This document shows, piece after piece, positions 1 to 9,651 of a stretch of 64,000 bases of DNA. Each line of letters starts with the position of its first letter. The first letter of the stretch is position 1. This DNA comes from Candidatus Cloacimonadota bacterium. Its GTDB lineage: Bacteria; Cloacimonadota; Cloacimonadia; Cloacimonadales; TCS61. The notes below the pieces were generated by a model that saw only the letters and a list, made by a program, of their open reading frames with translations, ran no database searches and had not been told where the DNA came from. The position numbers and the translations under genes are program-made. The stretch spans positions 1-64,000 of the forward strand of contig JAIPGP010000001.1 of the NCBI GenBank assembly GCA_021735645.1. Reading direction: 5' to 3'.

Positions 1-102
1 TCCGATACATTTTGAGAAATGCTTCATAGATGACATTAATCTGCCACACATATGTCAAGAAAATCTGAAAGTGTGCAGTATTATTGATATTATAAAGCAT
101 AA

Positions 103-534
103 GTTGTTACAGGGGGTAGCGTGATGTTGAACAGTCTCCGCCTCACGAACGATGAAGATGCAAAAAAATCCTGGACGTCTTTGAATAGCTTGCTGGAAGG
201 TAAAATAGACCGCTTTGAAATGGAATTTAAAATGAAACATAAAGATGGTCACTGGGTAGATATTCTCTCAAGAGCAGATAAAGTGCTGGATAAAAATGGC
301 AAAGCTGTTCGCATTGTGGGTGTGCACCAGGATATTACAGAACTTAAAAAATACCGCGAAAACCTGGAGGAAATGGTAAAACAGCGTACTGAGGACCTGG
401 AAGAGAAGAATGCAGAACTGCAAAGATTTAATAAACTATTTATTGGTAGAGAATTCAGGATAAAAGAGCTGCGGGATGAACTGAAAACATTGAAAGAAAA
501 GCTGGGCAGGTATGAACCGGATTCACTTTATTAG
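103..534 (+). CDS. PAS/PAC-domain protein fragment (C-terminal half of a PAS_3-like fold plus coiled-coil tail); lacks the N-terminal half of the PAS fold and any kinase domain
   Basis: ORF 121..534; 'KMKHKDGHWVDILSRADKVLDKNGKAVRIVGVHQDITELKK' is the typical second half of a PAS fold. An in-frame TAA at 100-102 blocks upstream extension. Confidence 0.6.
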   Translation, partial: VVTGGSVMLNSLRLTNDEDAKKSWTSLNSLLEGKIDRFEMEFKMKHKDGHWVDILSRADKVLDKNGKAVRIVGVHQDITELKKYRENLEEMVKQRTEDLEEKNAELQRFNKLFIGREFRIKELRDELKTLKEKLGRYEPDSLY

Positions 535-667
535 TTAACCGGCAGCAAGTATAAATTTTATCATTTTTACCCCGCTATCTTAGCATACATATTAAACCTG
601 TGAAATTATCTGTCTTTTTGCTTGCCTTCATCAATATTGATTTTTAGTTTGCCAATGGGAGAATATC

Positions 668-2548
668 ATGATTGAAATTGGTGTAAACCGGCTGACAAAA
701 CGCTTTTCAACCAGTCCGGTGTTTACAGAAATCAGCTTTGATATCCAGACTGGCGAAAAGCTGGGTATGGTGGGCAGTAATGGCACTGGCAAAACTACTA
801 TCCTCAAAATCATCTGCGGAGAGGAAAGTGCCGATGCCGGTCAAGTATCGCTGCGGAAAGACTGCTTACTGGGATATCTGCAGCAGGAAGCTGTAGAATA
901 TAATCACAGATCCGTTCGTCAGGTAATCCTGCTGGCTTTTCAGCAGCAACTCCTGAAAGCTGAACAATTGCGACTGATGGAAATTGAACTGGAAAAAGCA
1001 ACTGCTGCAGAATTAGATAAGCTCACCAGGGAGTATGGCAATCTTCAATCTGATTTTGAGCAGCAGGGTGGCTATCAGATAGAAGTGGAACTCGCAAAAA
1101 TATGTACTGGTCTGCAAATACCTCAAGCCATGCAGCTTCAACCTTTTGAGCAGCTTAGCGGTGGCGAGAAGACACGCGTGTTGCTGGCAAAAATACTGCT
1201 GGAAAAACCTGATGTCCTGCTGCTGGACGAGCCGACTAATCACCTTGATATTTCTGCCAGTGAATGGCTGGAAGAATATCTCTCAAACTATGAAGGAGCA
1301 GCCTTGATTATCTCACATGACCGCTATTTCCTGGATAAAACTGTCAGCGGGATCATTGAAATTGAAGCTGGCAGGTCACAAAGGTTCAAGGGAAATTATT
1401 CTGACTATTGCCAGGAAAAAGAACGGCAACTGCTGGCAGATTTTGAGAATTATAAAACCATTCAGAAAAAGATTAAAGCTATGAAAGCAGCAGCGGAACG
1501 CTTCCGCATCTGGGGCAGGATCAATCCGGACAACTCCGCACATTTTGCCCGGGCAAAGAAACTGGAAGCTAAGATAGAAGAGCTGCAGCAAATTGATAAA
1601 CCCGCGGAAAAATATAAGATCAAGATGCAGTTTTCCGGAACAAAAAGATCGGGCAATGAGGTACTGATAGCCGAGAAACTAACCAAACGCTATGGTGAAA
1701 AACTGCTCTTCAAAGATGTTGATTTCAAGCTGAACTATCAAGAAAAATTAGCCTTTATCGGTCAAAACGGCAGTGGAAAATCTACCTTTTTCAGACTGGC
1801 ACTGCAAGAGGAATCTCCTGACTTCGGCAAAATTCGCCTCGGAGCCAGCACGCTTCCCGGGGTTATGGAGCAGGAAATAAAATTTACTGACAGCCAGTCT
1901 ACTGTGATAGACACTTTTCGCGAAGCATTCCCTATGCCGGAAGGTGAAGCACGTAATATTCTGGCAAAATTTCTCTTTCGCCGGGATGATGTTTTCAAGC
2001 AGATAGCCGCCCTTTCCGGTGGCGAAAAAGTGAGACTGCGTATTTGTTTCCTCATGCATAGCAACCTTAATCTCCTGATGCTGGATGAACCGACTAATCA
2101 CCTTGATATTGAATCGCGGGAAATGATTGAAGACGCTCTTGCGCAATTTGACGGCTCCATTCTCTTTATCTCACATGACCGTTATTTCATTAATAAAATT
2201 GCCCAGTCTGTGGTCGCTCTGGAAAATCAAACCCTGAAACGCTATCCGGGTAATTATGAGTTCTATCGTCATAAATCTAAACAAATCCCGCCTGAGCAGC
2301 CTTCTGAACCTGCCACCCTTCCCAAACCTGAAACCCCAAAGAACCGTAAGGTCAACCCTTTGCGAATTGCCCAGCTCGAATCTGAGATCGAAACTGTGGA
2401 AAAGCAGCAAAATTCTCTAAGTGCAGAAATAGAGAAAAACGCTACTGATTATCTGAAATTAATGAAATTGCACCATGAAAAAGCTGAATGTGATATTCTC
2501 CTGGAAGAATTGATCCTGAAATGGGAAAAATTATTGCTAATTGATTAA
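668..2548 (+). CDS. ABC-F family ATPase (two tandem ABC domains; Uup/EttA-like)
   Basis: Two Walker A motifs (GSNGTGKT, GQNGSGKST), two signature motifs (LSGGEKTR, LSGGEKVR), two 'LLLDEPTNHLD'-type Walker B motifs, no TM segments, C-terminal coiled coil. Confidence 0.93.
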   Translation: MIEIGVNRLTKRFSTSPVFTEISFDIQTGEKLGMVGSNGTGKTTILKIICGEESADAGQVSLRKDCLLGYLQQEAVEYNHRSVRQVILLAFQQQLLKAEQLRLMEIELEKATAAELDKLTREYGNLQSDFEQQGGYQIEVELAKICTGLQIPQAMQLQPFEQLSGGEKTRVLLAKILLEKPDVLLLDEPTNHLDISASEWLEEYLSNYEGAALIISHDRYFLDKTVSGIIEIEAGRSQRFKGNYSDYCQEKERQLLADFENYKTIQKKIKAMKAAAERFRIWGRINPDNSAHFARAKKLEAKIEELQQIDKPAEKYKIKMQFSGTKRSGNEVLIAEKLTKRYGEKLLFKDVDFKLNYQEKLAFIGQNGSGKSTFFRLALQEESPDFGKIRLGASTLPGVMEQEIKFTDSQSTVIDTFREAFPMPEGEARNILAKFLFRRDDVFKQIAALSGGEKVRLRICFLMHSNLNLLMLDEPTNHLDIESREMIEDALAQFDGSILFISHDRYFINKIAQSVVALENQTLKRYPGNYEFYRHKSKQIPPEQPSEPATLPKPETPKNRKVNPLRIAQLESEIETVEKQQNSLSAEIEKNATDYLKLMKLHHEKAECDILLEELILKWEKLLLID

Positions 2549-2560
2549 AAGGAAGTGAGT

Positions 2561-3364
2561 ATGAAAAAATCACCTAAACAAAACAGCCTGGAAAGACAGG
2601 TAAAGAAAAAATTGACCGGAATTTCCTCTGAAATCGCTGAATATCTGTTTATGGATGAAGAAATTCTGGCTTTGCAGGATTATGCCAACATTGTTTCTAT
2701 TAAACGTCTGGGCTTTAATGATCATGGCCCCGTGCACATGCTGAAAGCTACCCTGAATGCCCTCACAATGCTTGACCTGCTGGTGGCTGCCGGTATTGAT
2801 CTGAACCTTAAAACTGAGGGTATCGGAGATAATGAAGATAGCCGGGTAGTGGTACTGATAGCTACTCTGCTCCATGATATCGGTATGACAGTCTCTCGTG
2901 AAAAACATGAATTTATGGGGGTTAATCTGGCTCTGCCTATTATCAACCGAATCCTGGAAAATTTCTACTTTACCAATATGACAAAGCGGGTAATCCTGCG
3001 GTCTATCATCCTGGAAGGAATTCTGGGGCACATGGCTACTCAGAAAATTCAATCACTGGAAGCAGGATTGGTATTAATTGGCGATGGCTGCGATATGGAG
3101 CAGGGACGTGCGCGCATTTCTCTTAAACTGGCAGACATTGCCAGACGTGGCGATATTCACCGTTATTCTTCCAGCGCCATTACAAAAGTCAAAATCATTC
3201 CAGGAGTGATCAGACCCGTGAAAATCGAAGTTCAAATGGCTGAATCTGTCGGTTTCTTCCAGATTGAGGAAGTTCTTTATCCCAAAATCCTTTCCAGTCC
3301 CGTTAAAAAATATATAGAACTAACTGCCGGAGTGACAGGCAGGGAGATGAAGCAGTATTTATAA
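2561..3364 (+). CDS. HD-domain phosphohydrolase
   Basis: 'ATLLHDIGMTVSREKHE' HD motif. Start moved to ATG 2561 because of the aaGGAagtgagt RBS. Confidence 0.75.
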   Translation: MKKSPKQNSLERQVKKKLTGISSEIAEYLFMDEEILALQDYANIVSIKRLGFNDHGPVHMLKATLNALTMLDLLVAAGIDLNLKTEGIGDNEDSRVVVLIATLLHDIGMTVSREKHEFMGVNLALPIINRILENFYFTNMTKRVILRSIILEGILGHMATQKIQSLEAGLVLIGDGCDMEQGRARISLKLADIARRGDIHRYSSSAITKVKIIPGVIRPVKIEVQMAESVGFFQIEEVLYPKILSSPVKKYIELTAGVTGREMKQYL

Positions 3365-3374
3365 AGGAGGAAAT

Positions 3375-3878
3375 ATGGAAATTTATATTTTAAAACCCGC
3401 CTTATTTCTTGATCTGGATGACACAATCCGCTACAGCAAATCTGGCGGATTTGTCTCCAGCCCCGAAGATATTGCTCTGTTTGAAGACGTGGAAGAGATC
3501 ATCTGGAATTATAAAAATGAAGGCTTTCTGATCTGTGGTATCACTAATCAGGGCGGTGTAGCTTTCGGTCACAAAACAATTGCGGATAATGAAGCAGAAT
3601 TGCAGCAGACCCGCAGCCTTTTTGACCATGACCCTTTTGATATGATCATGTCCTGCTACAGCATGCCAGGTGGTAAAGTGCAGCCCTATAATCACCGCTC
3701 GCTGCTCAGAAAACCTGATATCGGCATGCTGGTGCAATGCGAACTGCAAGCCTTTCAGGAAGGAATTATCATCGACTGGACTAAAAGTATTATGGTCGGA
3801 GATAGAGATACCGATGAGCTATGTGCCGGAAATGCCGGTATCCCGTTCTATTGGGCAGATAGTTTTTTCTTTCGCTAA
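3375..3878 (+). CDS. HAD-superfamily phosphatase, HisB-N/GmhB-like
   Basis: 'ALFLDLDDTIRYSKSGGFVSSPEDI', 'GITNQGGVAFG', 'MVGDRDTDELCAGNAGIPFYWA' match HAD motifs I-IV; AAAGGAGG RBS. Confidence 0.8.
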   Translation: MEIYILKPALFLDLDDTIRYSKSGGFVSSPEDIALFEDVEEIIWNYKNEGFLICGITNQGGVAFGHKTIADNEAELQQTRSLFDHDPFDMIMSCYSMPGGKVQPYNHRSLLRKPDIGMLVQCELQAFQEGIIIDWTKSIMVGDRDTDELCAGNAGIPFYWADSFFFR

Positions 3879-5272
3879 TGCATCTCTTCAAATATAATTA
3901 ATTTCTCTTTAAGTTCCTTGATCTCATCACGCAGTTCTTTAATTCTGAATTCTCTGGTAACCATCACAGAAAACTGATGATTAAGTTCATTGTATTTCTT
4001 CTGGATCTCTGCGGTCTTTTCTTCCACAAGCTCAGCCAGTTTATCCCGATGCTGCCGCAGTTCATTCTCCACCCTTTTCCTGTCTGTGATATCAATGATA
4101 GACACATAAACCTTCTCCCAGCTATCTTCGTAACCCGGAGCTATATTTACCGTTAATTCCACATTTATCACTCTGCCAGTTAAAGTTTTTTCCTCGGTTT
4201 CCATTATATAGGATGTGCCTTTTTCATATAGACTGCAGATTTCATCTTTCACTGTTGGCAGAGTTTCTTCGCAGAATATCTTATTCAGAGAAATCATAAA
4301 TTCTTCATTTGAACTGGCTTCAAAAATCTGCAATGTCTTTTTATTTACCTGTACAATTTTCACCATATCAACACACTTATAAAGCTCCTGCAGATTATTA
4401 TCAAAAAAAGATCGTAAATCCCTGCTGTCTTCTTTTGGTAAACTGTCCAGATATTGCTTTAAATCAGAAAAATCTTCTTCCCATAACGATACGGGCGAAT
4501 TCTCAAACAAGCTGCGAAACTGCCTCTCATTATCCTGAAGTTTCTGCAATAATAGATTCCTGTCGCTGAGATCCTGGATAAACACAAACTCATATTCCTC
4601 ACCGGCAAATTCCTGATGATGCATCATTAACCCTGCCGGAAAACGCTCTCCACTTTTCCGGATAAGCTCTATATCAAAATCCTGAAACTTCTCCCTTTTC
4701 TGTTTCTCCCAGAATTCAGCCTTTGTCTCCAGATATTCTTCAGGGATCAGCCTCTCCCAGTCAAAATTGATCAATTGCTCTCTGCTGAAACCCAGCATCT
4801 TACAACCGTAATCATTCACATAAAGCATCTCATGATCTTTATTAAGCCAAAAAGTGCCTATATGCGCATACATCAAAGAATATTTAAATAGATTCAAAAC
4901 ATTTTCATTTACTTTACATTCAGTGATATTTCTGCCGGTACCTACCAATTCGCGCAATCTCCCATCATCACTAAAAAGACCCTTCACATTCCAGTCCAGC
5001 CAGATAGTTCTTTCGTCAATTATTATTCTTTCTTCAAAATTTGCTGCACTGCTGTCTTGACTTAAGCCTGCCAGTTTTGCTTTCACACTTTCAATATCAT
5101 CTGACAACACATTAGCAAAAAGCATTGTCCCCTCCAAATCACTGAAAGGCACTCCAAAGGTGTCACAATATGATCTATTAGCATAAATTATCTGATATTC
5201 TGAATCTGTGATAACCACCAAATCCTCTGGATTCTCAATAATATTAAGGTAATTACGGTCTGTGCTCCTCAT
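3875..5272 (-). CDS. Multi-PAS domain signalling protein without a recognisable kinase or output domain
   Basis: At least three PAS/PAC-like segments (ITDSEYQIIYANRSYCDTFG; LNKDHEMLYVNDYGCKMLGFS; INVELTVNIAPGYEDSWEKVYVSIIDITDRK). Coiled-coil tail; no H-box or N/G-boxes. Confidence 0.8.
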   Translation of the reverse strand: MRSTDRNYLNIIENPEDLVVITDSEYQIIYANRSYCDTFGVPFSDLEGTMLFANVLSDDIESVKAKLAGLSQDSSAANFEERIIIDERTIWLDWNVKGLFSDDGRLRELVGTGRNITECKVNENVLNLFKYSLMYAHIGTFWLNKDHEMLYVNDYGCKMLGFSREQLINFDWERLIPEEYLETKAEFWEKQKREKFQDFDIELIRKSGERFPAGLMMHHQEFAGEEYEFVFIQDLSDRNLLLQKLQDNERQFRSLFENSPVSLWEEDFSDLKQYLDSLPKEDSRDLRSFFDNNLQELYKCVDMVKIVQVNKKTLQIFEASSNEEFMISLNKIFCEETLPTVKDEICSLYEKGTSYIMETEEKTLTGRVINVELTVNIAPGYEDSWEKVYVSIIDITDRKRVENELRQHRDKLAELVEEKTAEIQKKYNELNHQFSVMVTREFRIKELRDEIKELKEKLIIFEEMH

Positions 5273-5398
5273 TACTTTTACCTCATCTTCTTCTTATTAT
5301 ATACCCAGACAATTTATTTTATTTTATTGTAACACTGTCAAATTTTTTTATTATTTCTGCAATACTTGCCTGCACTGTTCAATTACGTACACTTTTTG

Positions 5399-5428
5399 TT
5401 GACGGATTTTACCCCGATTCTGTATAAA
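5399..5428 (+). promoter_or_regulatory. Candidate sigma-70-type promoter for the response regulator gene
   Basis: TTGACG (5399-5404), 18-nt spacer, TATAAA (5423-5428), about 50 nt upstream of ATG 5477. Confidence 0.45.
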
Positions 5429-5476
5429 GGTTACGCTGGTTGTATTTCTGGTTATTATTTATTTTAAGGAGTTCAG

Positions 5477-6853
5477 ATGATTGATAATACAGCAAAAATA
5501 CTCGTTGTTGATGACAATGAAGACATCCTCTTCAGCCTCAAGCTTTTGCTCAAAAACCAGGTGGGTAAAATTATCCTCGAAAAAGACCCTGCTCAAATTC
5601 CCCGCCTTCTGGAAAATGAAGACTTTGATATTATCCTTCTGGATATGAATTTTACCAAAGACTCGATTAGCGGTCAGGAAGGCTTTTACTGGCTGGATAG
5701 AATCCTTGAGATCAATCCGGAAAATATTGTCATCTTTATCACTGCTTATGGTGATGTGGAACGCGCTGTGCAGGCTATTCGACGCGGTGCTGTTGATTTT
5801 GTCCTCAAACCCTGGCAAAATGAAAAACTGCTCGCTACGCTCTCAGCAACTCTCAAACTTAAAAAATCTCGCCAGGAAAATGACTTGCTACGCTCTCAGC
5901 AAAAAGAACTCTCCTCCACCATTGATCAACCTTTCCGCGATTTTATCGGTCATTCCCAACCCATGCAGGAAGTCTTTAATACTATATCCAAAGTTGCCGG
6001 TACGGATGCTAATATCCTCATCCTCGGAGAAAACGGCACCGGTAAAGAACTGGTTGCCAGAGCTCTGCATCGCAATTCACCCCGCAAAGACCGGATTTTC
6101 CTCGCTGTTGACCTGGGTGCTATCACTGAAACTCTCTTTGAAAGTGAACTCTTCGGACACACAAAAGGTGCCTTCACTGACGCCAAAACCAGCAAGCCCG
6201 GACGCTTTGAAGTCGCTGACCACGGTTCCATATTTCTGGATGAAATCGGCAACCTCTCGCTGCCTCTGCAGGCAAAGCTGCTCACCGTTATCGAACGCCG
6301 TCAGGTTACACGCGTAGGTGCAAATCATCCTGTCCCGGTTGATGTCCGCCTCATCTGTGCCACTAATATGCCACTTTATCAGATGGTTACCGAAAATAAC
6401 TTCCGCCGCGATCTGCTATACCGCATAAACACAGTTGAAATCAAAATCCCGCCGCTACGTGACCGCATTGATGACATCAAACCGTTGGTTGAACATTTCC
6501 TACCCAAAATTGCCCTCAGATATAAAAAAGATATTAAGTCAATCAGCAGTCAGGCACTAAAAAAACTGCAAGCCTACACCTGGCTGGGAAATGTTCGCGA
6601 ATTGCAACACGCCCTCGAAAGAGCAGTTATATTAAGCGACAGCCAGATATTGCAGCCAGATAATTTCATCCTCTCACCCACAGACCAGCATCAGGAAGAA
6701 ATTGGCATAGATAGTTTCAATATCGAAGATGTAGAAAAATCTCTAATCCAAAAAGTGATGCGCCAGAAAAGCGGCAATATCAGCGCTGCTGCCAAAGAAC
6801 TCGGTCTCACCAGAGCATCACTCTATAGAAGGTTAAAAAGATATGATCTATAA
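5477..6853 (+). CDS. NtrC-family sigma-54-dependent response regulator (REC-AAA+-Fis HTH)
   Basis: REC 'ILVVDDNEDILFSL...DIILLDMNF'; AAA+ 'GENGTGKELVARALH', 'ELFGHTKGAFTDA' (GAFTGA-loop variant), 'GNVRELQHALERAVIL'; Fis HTH 'NISAAAKELGLTRASLYRRLKRY'. Confidence 0.95.
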   Translation: MIDNTAKILVVDDNEDILFSLKLLLKNQVGKIILEKDPAQIPRLLENEDFDIILLDMNFTKDSISGQEGFYWLDRILEINPENIVIFITAYGDVERAVQAIRRGAVDFVLKPWQNEKLLATLSATLKLKKSRQENDLLRSQQKELSSTIDQPFRDFIGHSQPMQEVFNTISKVAGTDANILILGENGTGKELVARALHRNSPRKDRIFLAVDLGAITETLFESELFGHTKGAFTDAKTSKPGRFEVADHGSIFLDEIGNLSLPLQAKLLTVIERRQVTRVGANHPVPVDVRLICATNMPLYQMVTENNFRRDLLYRINTVEIKIPPLRDRIDDIKPLVEHFLPKIALRYKKDIKSISSQALKKLQAYTWLGNVRELQHALERAVILSDSQILQPDNFILSPTDQHQEEIGIDSFNIEDVEKSLIQKVMRQKSGNISAAAKELGLTRASLYRRLKRYDL

Positions 6854-8198
6854 AAATTTTAAACTCAACTGTATTTTCCGGCTTTTAATGATTTCCGGTA
6901 ATCTCTTTCTGATTTATTATTCTGCCAGTCAACTCGGCTACCACATTACTCCTATCCTGCTTATAATAACATCTATCATCCAGTTCGTATCACTTTTTAA
7001 CTATATCCAGAAAATAAATCTCTATCTCACCACTTTCCTCGAATCTATCCGCTATGCCGATTTCTCGCGATCCTTCCAGATCGATGGACTCGGCTCTAAA
7101 TATGATGAACTTAAAGCGGTATTTAATCTCGTAATCAATGACTTCCAGAAAATCCGCTCCGATAAAGAGGAAAATTATCACTACCTTCAAAATGTTATCC
7201 AGCACATCGGCATCGGGCTGGTTGCTTTCACCTCAGAAGGCGATCTGGAAATGATCAATAACTCCGCTAAAAAACTGCTCCAGGTGCATCGACTCAAGAA
7301 CCTTTCGGAACTGGCTGCTATTAACGAAAAACTGCCTTATACTCTTCTTTCGCTCAAATCCGGGGACCGCACCCTTATCCCCATCAACAATAATGACAGT
7401 ATCCTTCAACTTGCCATGTATGCTACTGAATTCAAACTGCGTGACCGCGCGATAAAACTCGTCTCGCTCCAGAATATCCAAAGTGAACTGGAAGAACAGG
7501 AAATGGCTGCCTGGCAGAAACTCATCAGCGTTCTCACCCATGAAATCATGAATTCCATTACACCGATTGCCTCACTCTCTGCCACTGTAAATCACCTGCT
7601 CAACGAAAAAAAAGATAAAAACAATAATCCTATACCCATTGATAATGAAACTATTGACGATATCCGCAGCTCGCTGAGCACTATCAATAAACGCTCTACC
7701 GGATTAATTCATTTTGTGGAATCATACCGCAGCCTTACTAAAATCCCCAAACCAAAGTTTGCTATTGTCCCCGTAAACAATATCTTCCTGAATATACATA
7801 ACCTGCTTGATGAAGATATAAAAACCAGAAATATCCGCTTCAACTCTAAGATCAACCCCTATTCTCTGGAACTGACTGTTGACCAGGAACAAATTGAACA
7901 AGTCCTGCTAAATATGATCAAAAACTCCGTCCACGCCGTTGCTGAATGTGATGATCCCCACATCGAACTCAAAGCCTTTCTGGATATCCGCGGACGCATT
8001 GCTATCCAGATAACGGATAATGGTGCCGGCATCCTCAAAGATGTTATTGATAAAATCTTCATCCCCTTCTTTACTACAAAATCAAACGGCTCCGGCATAG
8101 GTCTCAGCCTCTCCAGACAGATCATGCGAATCCACGGCGGCTCCATCTCTGTTGATTCCACACCCTACGTCTCCACCACCTTCACTCTCAAATTCTAA
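6843..8198 (+). CDS. Membrane sensor histidine kinase (NtrY/NtrB-like)
   Basis: N-terminal TM helices; H-box 'LTHEIMNSITPIASL'; N-box 'NMIKNSVHAV'; G-boxes 'DNGAGI', 'GSGIGLSLSRQIM'; overlaps the upstream regulator by 11 nt. Confidence 0.93.
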   Translation: MIYKNFKLNCIFRLLMISGNLFLIYYSASQLGYHITPILLIITSIIQFVSLFNYIQKINLYLTTFLESIRYADFSRSFQIDGLGSKYDELKAVFNLVINDFQKIRSDKEENYHYLQNVIQHIGIGLVAFTSEGDLEMINNSAKKLLQVHRLKNLSELAAINEKLPYTLLSLKSGDRTLIPINNNDSILQLAMYATEFKLRDRAIKLVSLQNIQSELEEQEMAAWQKLISVLTHEIMNSITPIASLSATVNHLLNEKKDKNNNPIPIDNETIDDIRSSLSTINKRSTGLIHFVESYRSLTKIPKPKFAIVPVNNIFLNIHNLLDEDIKTRNIRFNSKINPYSLELTVDQEQIEQVLLNMIKNSVHAVAECDDPHIELKAFLDIRGRIAIQITDNGAGILKDVIDKIFIPFFTTKSNGSGIGLSLSRQIMRIHGGSISVDSTPYVSTTFTLKF

Positions 8199-8273
8199 AC
8201 GACCCCCCCTCCTCCTCTTTTTCCAAGTAGATTTCTCACTCAATAACAAAGCCCAATCGCAGCTGGTTTACAG

Positions 8274-8309
8274 TGTCCACTAAGTCCGCTTTGTCCGCTG
8301 CGTCCACTA
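8274..8309. repeat. Tandem array of four 9-bp units, consensus NGTCCRCTN (locus 1)
   Basis: tgtccacta|agtccgctt|tgtccgctg|cgtccacta; GTCC at 8275, 8284, 8293, 8302, exact period 9. Confidence 0.85.
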
Positions 8310-8314
8310 TGCTC

Positions 8315-8350
8315 AAAAAAAAATCCCGGCAGCTATTGGGAGCTGCCGGG
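8315..8350 (-). terminator. Rho-independent terminator at the 3' end of the minus-strand ABC operon
   Basis: Perfect 10-bp inverted repeat CCCGGCAGCT (8325-8334) / AGCTGCCGGG (8341-8350), followed on the minus strand by a T-tract (A-run at 8315-8323). Confidence 0.9.
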
Positions 8351-8388
8351 GATCCACTCGGAGGTGAGTTAGATCAATTATAAATTTT

Positions 8389-9633
8389 TTACCATTTATC
8401 GAGAATGGGTCGGGAAAGGAGAAGATTGAGTTCCTGCTGTTTTCGGATCAGGTCGTAGTAGCGTGTATTATAAGAAAGCTGGGCATTTTGCAGATCAAGG
8501 CGGTTTCTATCAAGATCAATGAGTCCTATCGTGCCTAACTGATATTGCTGCTGTGCCATATCCATATTCTGCCTGGCGAGAGTGAGTTTCTGCAGGTACA
8601 TCTCGCTGGTGGTTTTCAAGTTTTCCAATTCCTGATTGATCACCTGAACGTTGTTTTCCAGGTTCTTTGTGTAGATAGACAGGTCAAGCTGGAGCAGTTT
8701 CAAAGAGCGTCTCAGAATCGAATGAGTTTCGTTATTCTGCAGCAGATTGAAGATGTTCCACGTAGCTGAAAGCGAAAATGTATTAGTAGAGCGATAGAAT
8801 TTTTCTGATTCAAAGAAACTGGTGTCATTATTATGATAAAGTGTGTAGCTGAGTGAAAGTTCGGGCAGGAAATCAAGTTTCTGCTGAATCAGGTTTACCT
8901 GCTGTTTTTTAATGTTATTGATTTTCTGCTGAATCGTAATATTGGCGGAGTATTCACCGGGATCAAGCTGAGTAGAAATCATTAGCGTGTCAAGTTCTGA
9001 GCCGTTATCTGCTATATTGAGATAGTTGAAGAGCAGGTTACGTGATTTCTGAAGGTTAATTTCAGCATCTTTTACCGCAATGGAATAATCTATCAGGTAA
9101 ATCTCACTCTGCCGGAGGTCCAGCAGTGATTTTTTGCCATTATCGTAGAGGATAGTGGTTTGCTGGTGGATTTTTCCCTGCAGTTCCAGGTTTTTCTGCT
9201 GAATTGCAAGTATAGTCTTGTTTTGCAGAACGTCCAGATACCTGGAGAAAACACTGAATGCTACTTCTTTAGTGGAATTCACCAGGTTCAGTTCAGCATT
9301 TTGCTGCTCATACCCTGTGGTAATAATGTTGTAGAAATCAGGATCGTTCAGCGAAAAAGATTTTGAAAGTGATAATTGAGCAGAATTTGACCATTCTTGA
9401 GGCTCAAGATCAAAGTCACGGGTACGATACAATCCTGCCGAAGCAGATGGCAATAGATTATAATAACTACTGCGCACCTGTCCGGTGGCATTTTTAAGGG
9501 TGGTATTTGCATACTGACTGTCATAGGAATTTTGTAAGGCAATCTCGATTAATTGCTCCAGTGAATAGTTATCAGCCGCCCAGCAAGTGGTTGAAGCAAT
9601 AATGAGTGCTATAATTATTATATTTTTTATCAT
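8389..9633 (-). CDS. TolC-family outer membrane efflux protein
   Basis: Signal peptide 'MIKNIIIIALIIASTTCWA'; long alpha-helical repeats; 'SLEQLIEIALQNSYDSQYA' and 'YQLGTIGLIDLDRNRLDLQNAQLSY' are typical of OEP/TolC. Confidence 0.85.
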   Translation of the reverse strand: MIKNIIIIALIIASTTCWAADNYSLEQLIEIALQNSYDSQYANTTLKNATGQVRSSYYNLLPSASAGLYRTRDFDLEPQEWSNSAQLSLSKSFSLNDPDFYNIITTGYEQQNAELNLVNSTKEVAFSVFSRYLDVLQNKTILAIQQKNLELQGKIHQQTTILYDNGKKSLLDLRQSEIYLIDYSIAVKDAEINLQKSRNLLFNYLNIADNGSELDTLMISTQLDPGEYSANITIQQKINNIKKQQVNLIQQKLDFLPELSLSYTLYHNNDTSFFESEKFYRSTNTFSLSATWNIFNLLQNNETHSILRRSLKLLQLDLSIYTKNLENNVQVINQELENLKTTSEMYLQKLTLARQNMDMAQQQYQLGTIGLIDLDRNRLDLQNAQLSYNTRYYDLIRKQQELNLLLSRPILDKW

Positions 9634-9651
9634 ACTATATCCTTATATTAC

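Noticed and set aside
2-124. Open frame entering from the left edge and ending in TGA 122-124
   Set aside because: Only 40 codons are visible (PIHFEKCFIDDINLPHICQENLKVCSIIDIIKHKLLQGVA), with no recognisable family. Too little to call, although the TGATG overlap with the PAS fragment is suggestive.
1748-2146. Antisense ORFs listed in the track within well-supported genes (for example 1748..2146 -, 5706..6317 +, 15868..16308 +, 42194..42706 -)
   Set aside because: They overlap confident coding regions on the other strand or frame, have no recognisable domains or RBS, and are expected by chance.
8274-8309. Possible CRISPR-like array
   Set aside because: Units are 9 bp, contiguous, without spacers, and no cas genes are present.
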